A stretch of DNA of 62,747 bases from the NCBI GenBank assembly GCA_018780805.1, contig JADMJD010000143.1:1-62747 (forward strand). The letters run 5' to 3'. The translations under genes were made by a program, and so were the position numbers. The notes below the pieces were generated by a model. It saw only the letters and a list, made by a program, of their open reading frames with translations. It was not told where the DNA came from and ran no database searches. This document shows, in pieces, positions 43,247-51,219 of the stretch; position 1 is the first letter of the stretch; each line of letters opens with the position of its first letter. Origin of the DNA: Rubrivivax sp. GTDB lineage: Bacteria > Pseudomonadota > Gammaproteobacteria > Burkholderiales > Burkholderiaceae_C.

Positions 43247-44346
43247 GCCCGGCGCTCTGGCGCACTCGCAATCACTTCGTTGGGCGCGCCGGTGCGCAGG
43301 TGCCGGCTGAAAAACGCCACGATGCGCTGGTCCACCGCCGGCAGCGCCGCGCGGTCAAAGCCGGGCGGGTCGTTCAGCATCTGGCCCAGCACGCCGTCCA
43401 GGCCGGGCGGCAGCGGTGACAGCATCGCGCCGTGGCCGCCATCGGCCAGGTGGGCCACCTCTTCGCAGCGCGGGGCGCAGGCGGCCAGCACGGCGCTGGA
43501 GTGGAAGCGGGGCTGCAGCCAGCGGTCGCCGCCCATGGTCACCAGGCCCAGCGGCACCGGCGGCTGGCGCAGGCTCTGCAGGTCGAAGGCGGCAGCCGCA
43601 GGCACGGCGGCCACGATGGCGGCCACGCGCGGGTCGGTGTGCTGGCGCCAGGCGGTGTCGTCGTCAAAGCGGCGGTGGATCTCGTGCCGCGCCAGCCAGA
43701 GCTTCAGGCCATCGAGCCAGCCGCCGTTCAGCGCGACGATGGGGCCGGTGCAGAAGTGCCAGTCTTGGGCCAGGTTAGCGTCACAGTGCCGCACAAACTG
43801 CTGGGGTGACCAGCGCCCACCGGCCAGCGTCAGCGCCGTGAAGCCACCCGCGCTCATGCCGTACACACCCACCTGCTGCAGGTCCAGCAGCGGGGCCAGG
43901 CGGGGGTCGCGGGCCACGGCGTCGATGGTGCGGCTCACCTCCTGCGGCCGGCGGTTGGGGCTCTCAAACGTGCCCCATTCGCTGTAGTCCCGGTAGGTGT
44001 CGCCCCGGTGTTCGGGCAGCGCCACCACGTAGCCGGCCTGCACCAGGGCCCGGGCCAGATCGGCATGCCCCCAGGGCGCACCACCCGTGCCGTGCGAGAT
44101 CACCACCAGCCGGCCGTTGCCGCGCACCGGTGTGCCGTTGGGGGCCAGCAGCCGCCGCGTGGCGCCGTGTTGCACCGGCTGCGGCGGGCTGCTGCTGGGG
44201 TAGTGCACGGTCACGGGCCGCAGATCGGCCGTGGCGGGCAGCTCCAGCAGGCCCATGCTGGGCGCCGCCCAGGCGGTGGATGCGGCCAGACACAGCCCGG
44301 CCAGGGCCAGGCCACCACGGCGGAGGAGGGAGGGGAAAGCTTTCAT
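43237..44346 (-). CDS. Secreted alpha/beta hydrolase (PAF-acetylhydrolase-like)
   Basis: 369 residues with a signal peptide (LLRRGGLALAGLCLAASTAWA). The oxyanion segment LVVISHGTGG and the nucleophile elbow VGVYGMSAGGFTAL, with a late HLADGGHGAML, form a likely Ser-Asp-His triad. It resembles predicted dienelactone hydrolases and PAF acetylhydrolases. The ATG at 44346 has GAGG upstream; a GTG two codons earlier is possible. Substrate unknown, probably periplasmic. Confidence 0.82.
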   Translation of the reverse strand: MKAFPSLLRRGGLALAGLCLAASTAWAAPSMGLLELPATADLRPVTVHYPSSSPPQPVQHGATRRLLAPNGTPVRGNGRLVVISHGTGGAPWGHADLARALVQAGYVVALPEHRGDTYRDYSEWGTFESPNRRPQEVSRTIDAVARDPRLAPLLDLQQVGVYGMSAGGFTALTLAGGRWSPQQFVRHCDANLAQDWHFCTGPIVALNGGWLDGLKLWLARHEIHRRFDDDTAWRQHTDPRVAAIVAAVPAAAAFDLQSLRQPPVPLGLVTMGGDRWLQPRFHSSAVLAACAPRCEEVAHLADGGHGAMLSPLPPGLDGVLGQMLNDPPGFDRAALPAVDQRIVAFFSRHLRTGAPNEVIASAPERRAQK

Positions 44347-44451
44347 GGTCACCTCGCAGCGGGAACCGCCCCGCGCTGGTCCACAGCTTCGGCGTGCCGG
44401 GCCGGCCTGTCTGGCCGAAGCCCGCCGGTTCAGATCCGCGCATGGCCGATT

Positions 44452-45603
44452 TCAGGAATCGGCCAGCTTTTGTCGGCGAAAGTCCGTGGGCGTGAGCCCG
44501 GTGTGGGCCTTGAAGGCGCGGTTGAAGGGGCCGATGGAGCCAAAACCGGCCTCCAGCGCCAGCGTCAGCACCGGCAGGTGGCTGCGCGCGGGGTCGGCCA
44601 GTGCGGCCTGGGCCTCGGCCAGGCGGTGCTGGTTCAGGTAGGCGCTGAAGTTGCGCTGGCCCAGGCGCTGGTTGATCAATCGGCGCAGGCGGTACTCGGG
44701 CACCTGCAGCCGGGCCGCCAGGCCGGCGACAGACAGATCCGGCTCCTTGTAGACACGTTGTTCGGCCATGGCGTGGTGCAGCGCGGCGGCCAGGCGTTCT
44801 TCTGCGGCGTCGGGTGGGGGCAGGGCGGCGGGGGGTTCGGCCTGTGCTGCGGGCGTGGCGTCTGCCAACGGGGCCACCGGCAATGGGGCTGCGGGCAATA
44901 GGGCGGCGGGCGCCGGGCCAGCCGTCAGCTCATCCCGGTGGGCCCGCAGCAGCAGCCAGCAGGCGGCGGCCACCACGCACAGCAGCAGGGCCAGGTCCAG
45001 CGCGGCGGCTTCGGGGGCGAGGCGGTTGTCCGGCCGCAGCCGCCGCAGCCAGCCCTGCAGCAGCGTGTAGCCGCAGCCCGCGGCGACGATGAAGCTGCGC
45101 AGCCAGCGCCGGCGTTCCACCAGGTCGTCCCGCCAGTGCATCAGGGCGGCGGCCACCGCCAGCAGCGCAAACAACATCGGCAGGGCAAAGATGATCTGGC
45201 TCAGCGTCCAGGCCCAATCAGGTGCGCCGCCTACGCACCAGGGCAGCAGCCAGCCGATGTTCAGCACCCCGGCCGCCACCATTGCGGCCCAGGCCCCGCC
45301 GTGGCGGACGGCCGGGCGGAAATGGTCGTCGCACAGGCTGCGCACCCACAGCCAGAACAGCACGCTGTTGCCCATGCTCACCCCCACCAGCGGCGCGCGC
45401 CACCAGCTGGGCGGTGTGGCCTCCACCGGCGGCCACGCGGCCAGCACCTGCACACACAGGCCCAGTGCCAGGGCCAGGCCAAGTTGCTCCAGCGGCCGCC
45501 GCTGCGGCAGCCGCGCCAGGTTGGCGGCCAGCAGGCCCAGGCAGGCGAACATCGCGCCGCGCAAGGCGGCGTCCAGCAGGGGCAGCCAGGGGTCGGTCAG
45601 CAT
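44452..45603 (-). CDS. Membrane-bound AraC-family transcriptional regulator
   Basis: 383 residues. About seven membrane helices fill residues 8-215; a proline/alanine-rich linker follows; the last 100 residues are an AraC DNA-binding domain (LSVAGLAARLQVPEYRLRRL, then EAGFGSIGPFNRAFKAHTGL, then TPTDFRRQKL). The membrane part probably senses a signal and the HTH part acts directly on DNA. Targets unknown. It follows the DUF2130 gene by eight bases. Confidence 0.88.
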   Translation of the reverse strand: MLTDPWLPLLDAALRGAMFACLGLLAANLARLPQRRPLEQLGLALALGLCVQVLAAWPPVEATPPSWWRAPLVGVSMGNSVLFWLWVRSLCDDHFRPAVRHGGAWAAMVAAGVLNIGWLLPWCVGGAPDWAWTLSQIIFALPMLFALLAVAAALMHWRDDLVERRRWLRSFIVAAGCGYTLLQGWLRRLRPDNRLAPEAAALDLALLLCVVAAACWLLLRAHRDELTAGPAPAALLPAAPLPVAPLADATPAAQAEPPAALPPPDAAEERLAAALHHAMAEQRVYKEPDLSVAGLAARLQVPEYRLRRLINQRLGQRNFSAYLNQHRLAEAQAALADPARSHLPVLTLALEAGFGSIGPFNRAFKAHTGLTPTDFRRQKLADS

Positions 45604-45611
45604 GGGCGGGC

Positions 45612-46934
45612 TCAGGCCGGTGTGGGTGGCTCGGGGTCCTGGAGTTCCTTGAACTTGGCCGCCATCGTCGGGTTGCCGCGCGTGAGTTTCTTGATCGTCA
45701 CGTCCTGCGCCTTGTCGTTGGCCAGGCGCAGGTTGCGGTCGGTGCCAAGCAGCGCTTCCTTGGTCTTTTGCAGGTGGTCGATGGACTTGTCGATCTCGTC
45801 GATGGCGGTCTGGAAACGGCGTGAAGCGAGGTCGTAGTTTTTCGCGAACGCGGTCTTGAAGGTCTCCAGCTCGTTTTCGAAGTTCGTGATGTCGATGTTC
45901 TGCGCCCGCACCAGGGCCAACTCGGATTTGTACTTCAGCGAGTTCATCGCCGCATTGCGCAGCAGCGTGATGATGGGCAGGAAGAACTGCGGCCGCACCA
46001 CGTACATCTTCGGGTAGCGGTGGAACACGTCGACGATGCCGGTGTTGTAGAGCTCGCTGTCGGGCTCCAGCAGCGACACCAGCACGGCGTATTCGCAGCC
46101 CTTTTCGGTGCGGTCCTTGTCCAGCTCCTTCAGGAAGTCTTCGTTGCGGTTTTTCGTCGCGGTGCGGTCGCTCTCGTTTTTCATCTCGAACATGATCGAG
46201 ACGATCTCGGTGCCGGCTTCGTCCTGGTCGCGGAAGATGTAGTCGCCCTTGCTGCCGCTGCGTGCGTCGTTGTCCTTCTCGAAGTAGGCGCGTGGGAATG
46301 CGGTGGCGCGGATGCGGTTGAACTCCGTCTCGCAGTGCTGCTCCAGGGTCTCGCCCACCATCTTGGTGGACAGGCGCGCTTTCATGTCACGCAGGCGCTC
46401 GATGGCCTCGTCGCGGTCCTTGATCTGCGTCTCGAAGCGTTCCTTCAGTGCCTGTTCGGCCAGCCGCTTTTCCAGCGCGGCGCGCTCCAGGTCGCTCTTC
46501 AGCGCCTGGATCTGCGCGGCCTGCGTGGCGGCGGCCTGCTGCAGCTCGTTCTGGCGCAGGGCCTCGGCCAGCTGGGCGGCGGCCAGCTGCTCGCGCCGGG
46601 CCTGCTGCAGCTGGTGGGCCAGGGCATCACGCTCCTGCTGCACGGTGTTCAGCGCCTCGGCCACGGCCAGCTGGCGCGCCACGTCGCCGGCGTCGAGCCT
46701 GGCCTTCAGGGCCTGGATCTCGCTGTCCTTGGCAGCCGTCTCTCGCTGCAGCGCGCTGGCCACCTGCACCTTGGCCAGCTCGACGGCGCTGCGTTTGTCC
46801 TGCTCGGCCAGGGCCAGCCGCTCGTGCAGCTGTTGATCGAAGGCGCTGTCGCGCACCTGCTTCAGGATGTCGGCGTAACCGGCTTCGTCGATCTTGAAGG
46901 CTTTGCCGCAGTGCGGGCATTCAATGGGGTGCAT
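45612..46934 (-). CDS. DUF2130 coiled-coil protein
   Basis: 440 residues. An N-terminal zinc-knuckle-like start ([10 protein letters not shown]) is followed by a long Ala/Gln/Glu-rich coiled coil (about 25-195), then the DUF2130 domain ([57 protein letters not shown]), which has a restriction-endonuclease-like look with a central E-x-K. Proteins of this family are common but uncharacterised. The gene stands between the cyclase-ATPase gene and the AraC regulator on the same strand. Confidence 0.85.
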   Translation of the reverse strand: MHPIECPHCGKAFKIDEAGYADILKQVRDSAFDQQLHERLALAEQDKRSAVELAKVQVASALQRETAAKDSEIQALKARLDAGDVARQLAVAEALNTVQQERDALAHQLQQARREQLAAAQLAEALRQNELQQAAATQAAQIQALKSDLERAALEKRLAEQALKERFETQIKDRDEAIERLRDMKARLSTKMVGETLEQHCETEFNRIRATAFPRAYFEKDNDARSGSKGDYIFRDQDEAGTEIVSIMFEMKNESDRTATKNRNEDFLKELDKDRTEKGCEYAVLVSLLEPDSELYNTGIVDVFHRYPKMYVVRPQFFLPIITLLRNAAMNSLKYKSELALVRAQNIDITNFENELETFKTAFAKNYDLASRRFQTAIDEIDKSIDHLQKTKEALLGTDRNLRLANDKAQDVTIKKLTRGNPTMAAKFKELQDPEPPTPA

Positions 46935-46991
46935 GGGGTGTTCGGGTGCGGTGGTCGTGTGCGGGGTGTGTGCGGGGTGTGTGCGGTTTTT

Positions 46992-49900
46992 TCAGGTGCT
47001 GCCCGGGCCGGCCTGGCCGGCCAGCTGGGCCCAGGCCACGATGATCTCGCGGTGCGGCGGGATGTCGTGCAGGAAACCCTGCCGCAGCGCGGCGTCGCCG
47101 ATGGCCTCGGCCTGGGTCATCAGGGCCGTGTGGGCGCGTGCCAGCCAGCTCTCGGCGCGGGCGTCGCCGGCGTGGGCCAGGGCCTGGTGGCAGGTCAGCT
47201 CGATGCGGCGGCCGTCTTCGGTGCTGTCCAGCGTGCCGCCGGTCTTGATGAGATCGAACACCGCTTGCAGCGCGGCCCAGGCCGCGCTGCCGTCGCCCTC
47301 GGCCAGGGCCACACGGGCCAGGCCGGCGCTGGCCACATGTTGCTCCGGCGTGTCGATGGTCTGCGCCAGACCCAGCGCGTGCGCAAAGGCTGCGCGCGCG
47401 GCGGCAAGCTGGCCCAGCGCCAGCTCGGCATCGCCCAGGCGCAGGCCGGCCAGCACGGCCTGGTAGCGGCCCTGGGTGGATTCGGCAATCGCCTGCGCCG
47501 ACAGCGCCAGCGCACGGGCCTGCGCCGCATCGCCCTGCCACAGCGCCAGCGTGGACAGGCTGGCCAGGGCGGCACCTTCCAGCGTGCGGTCGCCGGTGGC
47601 GCGGAACAGCTGGCGCGCGGCGTCCAGCTCCTGCCGGGCCGCGCCCAGCGCGCCCAGGCTGATCCAGCCGCCGCCCAGGTTGTATTGGCAGATGGCCTCG
47701 TTGACACGGTCGCCCACGTCGCGGAAGGCCTGCAGACTTTGCCGGTTCAGCGCCAGCGCCCCGGGCTCGTCGCCCAGCATGCCGGTGGCGTTGGCCAGCG
47801 TGTTCAGCAGGCGTGCCTCCACGCCCCGCAGCTGCAGCGCCCGCGCTTCGGCCAGCGCCTGCAGTGCCAGTGCCTGGCCGGCGGTTGGGTCGCCCTGGTG
47901 CATCAGCGCCGCGGCCAGCAGCCGCTGCGCCTGCAGCCGCGGCTCAGCATCGCCGCTGGCGGCACAGGCCATGCTGTAGCGGGCCGCACTGGCGGTGGCG
48001 GCCCAGTCGCCCATGCGCAGCGCGCGCATGGACTGGCGCCGCGCCACCTCGGCGCGCCGGCCGTCGGCGGCCTGGGGGTCGGGCGAGCCTTGGGCCATCT
48101 CTTCTGCCAGTTGCGCCAGCGCCTGCTGGTCACGGCCCTGTTCATCTCGTTGCGCGAGCAGGAAGTAGGTCTGCTCGCGCGTGCGCAACAGCCGCCAGCG
48201 CAGCTCGGCCTGCGTGGCGGCATCATCGGCGCTTTCCGCCAGCAGCGCGAGTGCGCGGCCCACATGGGCCAGCACCCGCTCATGCCCGAACCGCGCACCG
48301 GCCTGCTCGGCCGCGCGGGTGTGGAAGGCCACGGCCTGCGTGGTGTCGCCCGCCAGCTCGAAGTGCTGTGCCGCCAGGCCCAGCCAATCGCCGGCGCGCA
48401 AGCTGCCGTGCGTGGTCTGGGCGGTCTGCGCGGTTTGCGCGGTCAAGTCGGCCAACCACTGCGCCACGCGGGCATGGCCCTCGCGCTGGTCGCGCTTGAG
48501 CACGGTGTCGAGCGTCACCTGGTGCAGCAGCTGGTGTTGGAAGCTGTACTCGCGCAGGCCCGCGAGCGCCGCGTCGGCGCGCGGCAGCGCAAGCTCGCGC
48601 TGAACCAGCGCCGGCAACTGGGCCGGGGCCTGGGCGTCCACGGCGGCCAGGGCCTGGTCCCAGAACACGGCGCCCACGATGCTGGCCTGCTGCAGGGCGT
48701 GTTTTTCCGGGGCCGGCAGGCCGTCCAGCCGGGCCTGCATCACGCCGGTCAGCGTGGCCGGCACCTGGGTGATCAGCAGCCGGCCGGCGTCGACCTGCCA
48801 GCTGTCACCGGTGCCAGAACGGGTGGTGATGGCGCCCTGGTCGATCAGCATCTTCACCAGCTCTTCCATGAAAAACGGGTTGCCCTCGGCGCGGCTGGTC
48901 AGCAGCGCCTGCAGCGCGTCGGGCACCTCGGGCAGTTTTTTCAGCAGTTCGGCCGCGAGACGCCGGCTGTCGGGCAGGCCCAGCGGTTGCAGGTCGATGC
49001 GCTGGTGCAGCTCCCCGCCCGTGCCGCCGTCCAGCCCGCCGTCGTCGTGCCGCTCGAAGAGCGTGGGCCGCGTGAAGGCCAGCACCAGCATCGGCACGTC
49101 GCGGTTCACGTCGGCCAGGTGGCGCAGGAAGTCCAGGCTTTCGTCGTCGGCCCAGTGCAGGTCTTCGAGCTGCAGCACCACGGGGTGGCCGTCGCGCGCG
49201 CCGACGCGCCGGAACAGCTGCGCGGCGGCGTGCAAGGCGCGGTTGCGGATCTGCCGCGCGTCGTCGAGGATGCCCTGGATGTGCCGGCTGTCGCGCCACT
49301 CGATGCCGATCAGGTGGCCGAGCAGGTGGGCGTGGCTCTGGGCCAGGTCCGGCCCGTCGTCGTGCAGGAACAGCGGCACGATGCCGTCTTCCATCTTCCG
49401 GCGCGCGGTGTCGACGCTGTCGTCGTCGTTGATCTGCAAACGCCACGCGAGCAGGTCGCGCAGCAGGCCGAAGGGTTGGGTGCCGGTCTGCGGCGTCGCG
49501 CGGCCGCGGAACAGGCAGAAGGCCTCGGGCCGGGTCTCGCTCCAGGCCTCGAACTCGTACAGCAGCCGGCTCTTGCCAATGCCGGCATTGGCCACCACCG
49601 TGACGGCGGCCAGCCGGCGCTCGGTGAACAGCCGGGCAAAGGCGGCCTGCAGCGTGGCCAGTTCGGCGTCGCGGCCAACCATGCGGGTGGCCACACCTTC
49701 GATGCCGCGTGTGCGGATGCGGAACTGGCGCGGCTTGGCGCGCTGCACCAGCCAGGTCTGCAGCGGTGCATCCACGCCCTTGACCTGCAGCGGCGGCTGG
49801 GCCTCGACCTCGAACAGGCCGCGCACTTGCGCGTAGGTGTCCTGGCTGATGCGCAGCGCGCCGGCCGGGGCCGTCTGCTCCATGCGCGCGGCGATGCTGA

Positions 49901-50450
49901 CCGGGATGCCGCGGATCGTGCGCTCGGCGTCGACCCCGCCACCCAGCAGCACAGCACCGGTGTGGATGCCCACGCGCACGTTGAAGCCGGTGTGGCCATG
50001 CGCGGCCAGCACCTCGGCGCCCAGCGTGCGGCCAAGGGCCAGCAGGGCCAGGCCGCAGGCCACGGCACGTTCGGCATCGTCCTCGCGCGCTTCGGCTGCG
50101 CCAAACACCGCCAGGATGTTGTCGCCGGCGTACTGCAGCACGCGCCCGCCGTGTGCATCGACGATGGCCGTGCCGCGCACCAGCGCATCGTCCATCACGG
50201 CGGCGATGGCTTCCGGGTCCAGGTGCTGGCCCAGCGTGGTGGAACCCACCACGTCCAGGAACACGATGCTCACCTGCTTCAGCGCCTGCAGCGGTGGCGG
50301 GCGGTCCGCAGCGGCCAGCGCCGCCAGCTTGCCGTGCAGCCCCGCGAGCATCGCGTCCACGACCACCGGGCCCAGTGCCGGGCGCTGGTGTTCCAGCGCC
50401 CGGATGGCCGCTTCGATCTGCAGGCGTTCAGTGGTCATCTGTGCGGGCAT
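46992..50450 (-). CDS. Class III nucleotide cyclase - AAA ATPase - TPR regulator
   Basis: 1152 residues. The N-terminal cyclase domain (about 55-235) has the metal aspartates in SIVFLDVVGST and VLQYAGDNILAVFG. An ATPase follows with a P-loop (VVANAGIGKSRLLYEF, about 290-306) and HWADDESLDFL. The C-terminal half (about 600-1140) is a long array of Ala-rich helical repeats of TPR type. The layout is that of large regulatory cyclases/MalT-like STAND proteins. Whether the cyclase is active, and its substrate (ATP or GTP), cannot be read from sequence. Confidence 0.87.
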   Translation of the reverse strand: MPAQMTTERLQIEAAIRALEHQRPALGPVVVDAMLAGLHGKLAALAAADRPPPLQALKQVSIVFLDVVGSTTLGQHLDPEAIAAVMDDALVRGTAIVDAHGGRVLQYAGDNILAVFGAAEAREDDAERAVACGLALLALGRTLGAEVLAAHGHTGFNVRVGIHTGAVLLGGGVDAERTIRGIPVSIAARMEQTAPAGALRISQDTYAQVRGLFEVEAQPPLQVKGVDAPLQTWLVQRAKPRQFRIRTRGIEGVATRMVGRDAELATLQAAFARLFTERRLAAVTVVANAGIGKSRLLYEFEAWSETRPEAFCLFRGRATPQTGTQPFGLLRDLLAWRLQINDDDSVDTARRKMEDGIVPLFLHDDGPDLAQSHAHLLGHLIGIEWRDSRHIQGILDDARQIRNRALHAAAQLFRRVGARDGHPVVLQLEDLHWADDESLDFLRHLADVNRDVPMLVLAFTRPTLFERHDDGGLDGGTGGELHQRIDLQPLGLPDSRRLAAELLKKLPEVPDALQALLTSRAEGNPFFMEELVKMLIDQGAITTRSGTGDSWQVDAGRLLITQVPATLTGVMQARLDGLPAPEKHALQQASIVGAVFWDQALAAVDAQAPAQLPALVQRELALPRADAALAGLREYSFQHQLLHQVTLDTVLKRDQREGHARVAQWLADLTAQTAQTAQTTHGSLRAGDWLGLAAQHFELAGDTTQAVAFHTRAAEQAGARFGHERVLAHVGRALALLAESADDAATQAELRWRLLRTREQTYFLLAQRDEQGRDQQALAQLAEEMAQGSPDPQAADGRRAEVARRQSMRALRMGDWAATASAARYSMACAASGDAEPRLQAQRLLAAALMHQGDPTAGQALALQALAEARALQLRGVEARLLNTLANATGMLGDEPGALALNRQSLQAFRDVGDRVNEAICQYNLGGGWISLGALGAARQELDAARQLFRATGDRTLEGAALASLSTLALWQGDAAQARALALSAQAIAESTQGRYQAVLAGLRLGDAELALGQLAAARAAFAHALGLAQTIDTPEQHVASAGLARVALAEGDGSAAWAALQAVFDLIKTGGTLDSTEDGRRIELTCHQALAHAGDARAESWLARAHTALMTQAEAIGDAALRQGFLHDIPPHREIIVAWAQLAGQAGPGST

Positions 50451-50639
50451 CCCTCACAGATTGGAACATGCGCACGCGGCCCGCCGCGTGGGGTGCGGGG
50501 CCGCTTGTCGGGGCATGTCCTACCCCCTCAACTGAGTGCCTGTTGGCGCAGCCGGTGCGGAACCTGCTAGCGTCAGTTACACATCGCCGGGGGTCTGTGA
50601 CACCCCGTGCATTCCCCCATCCGTCTCCAGGAGTTCCCC

Positions 50640-51194
50640 TTGAAGCTCAGTACCTTGTGCAGCGCCGTGGCGCTGATGGCCTGCGCCATGACATCGGCCC
50701 GTGCCGCCGATGTGGTCTATGCCGGTGACCTGACCCCTGCCGTGCAGACCGGCAGCGCTGATGGTTACAGCTGGTTCTTCGACGATGGCGCGGGCATTCA
50801 GTTCTGGCGCCTGTTTGCCACCGCGGGCAGCACCATCACGCTGCAGGTGAACCGGCTGGACGGTGACTTCGACCCCGCGCTGTCGATCTTCAGCGGCGTG
50901 ACCACCGCCGACACGTCCGAGTTCCTGAGCTACGGTGATTGGGGTGGCCTGGCTTACATCGATTACCTGGACGACGAGAACCCGGCCTTCGTGGCCGGCC
51001 CGGCGGGTGACCCGTTCGGCAGCTTTGTGGCGGCCACGACGGGTTATTACACCGTCGCCGTCGGTGGCAGCCTGAGCGTGGACGAAGGCCCGTACAGCTA
51101 CAACATCAGCGCCGTGCCTGAGCCTGGAACCGCCCTGATGCTGGGCCTGGGCCTGGCTGCGGTGTCGCTGCTGCGCCGCCGTTCTGCTGTCTGA
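50640..51194 (+). CDS. PEP-CTERM exported protein
   Basis: 184 residues. A signal peptide (STLCSAVALMACAMTSARA) and a C-terminal sorting signal (VPEPGTALMLGLGLAAVSLL then RRR) mark it for the exosortase/PEP-CTERM pathway. The middle looks like a secreted beta-rich domain (GSTITLQVNRLDGDFDPALS). I take a TTG at 50640 as start because CAGGAG lies six bases upstream; a GTG at 50607 is the alternative. It precedes the M36 peptidase gene by 25 bases on the same strand. Confidence 0.85.
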   Translation: MKLSTLCSAVALMACAMTSARAADVVYAGDLTPAVQTGSADGYSWFFDDGAGIQFWRLFATAGSTITLQVNRLDGDFDPALSIFSGVTTADTSEFLSYGDWGGLAYIDYLDDENPAFVAGPAGDPFGSFVAATTGYYTVAVGGSLSVDEGPYSYNISAVPEPGTALMLGLGLAAVSLLRRRSAV

Positions 51195-51219
51195 CGCCGC
51201 CCACAGGAGGAACCACCCC

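Noticed and set aside
46020..50570. Open frame of 1516 codons on the plus strand opposite the cyclase and DUF2130 genes
   Set aside because: It is antisense to two genes with clear domains and is Gly/Gln/His/Arg-rich without any motif: a typical high-GC mirror frame.
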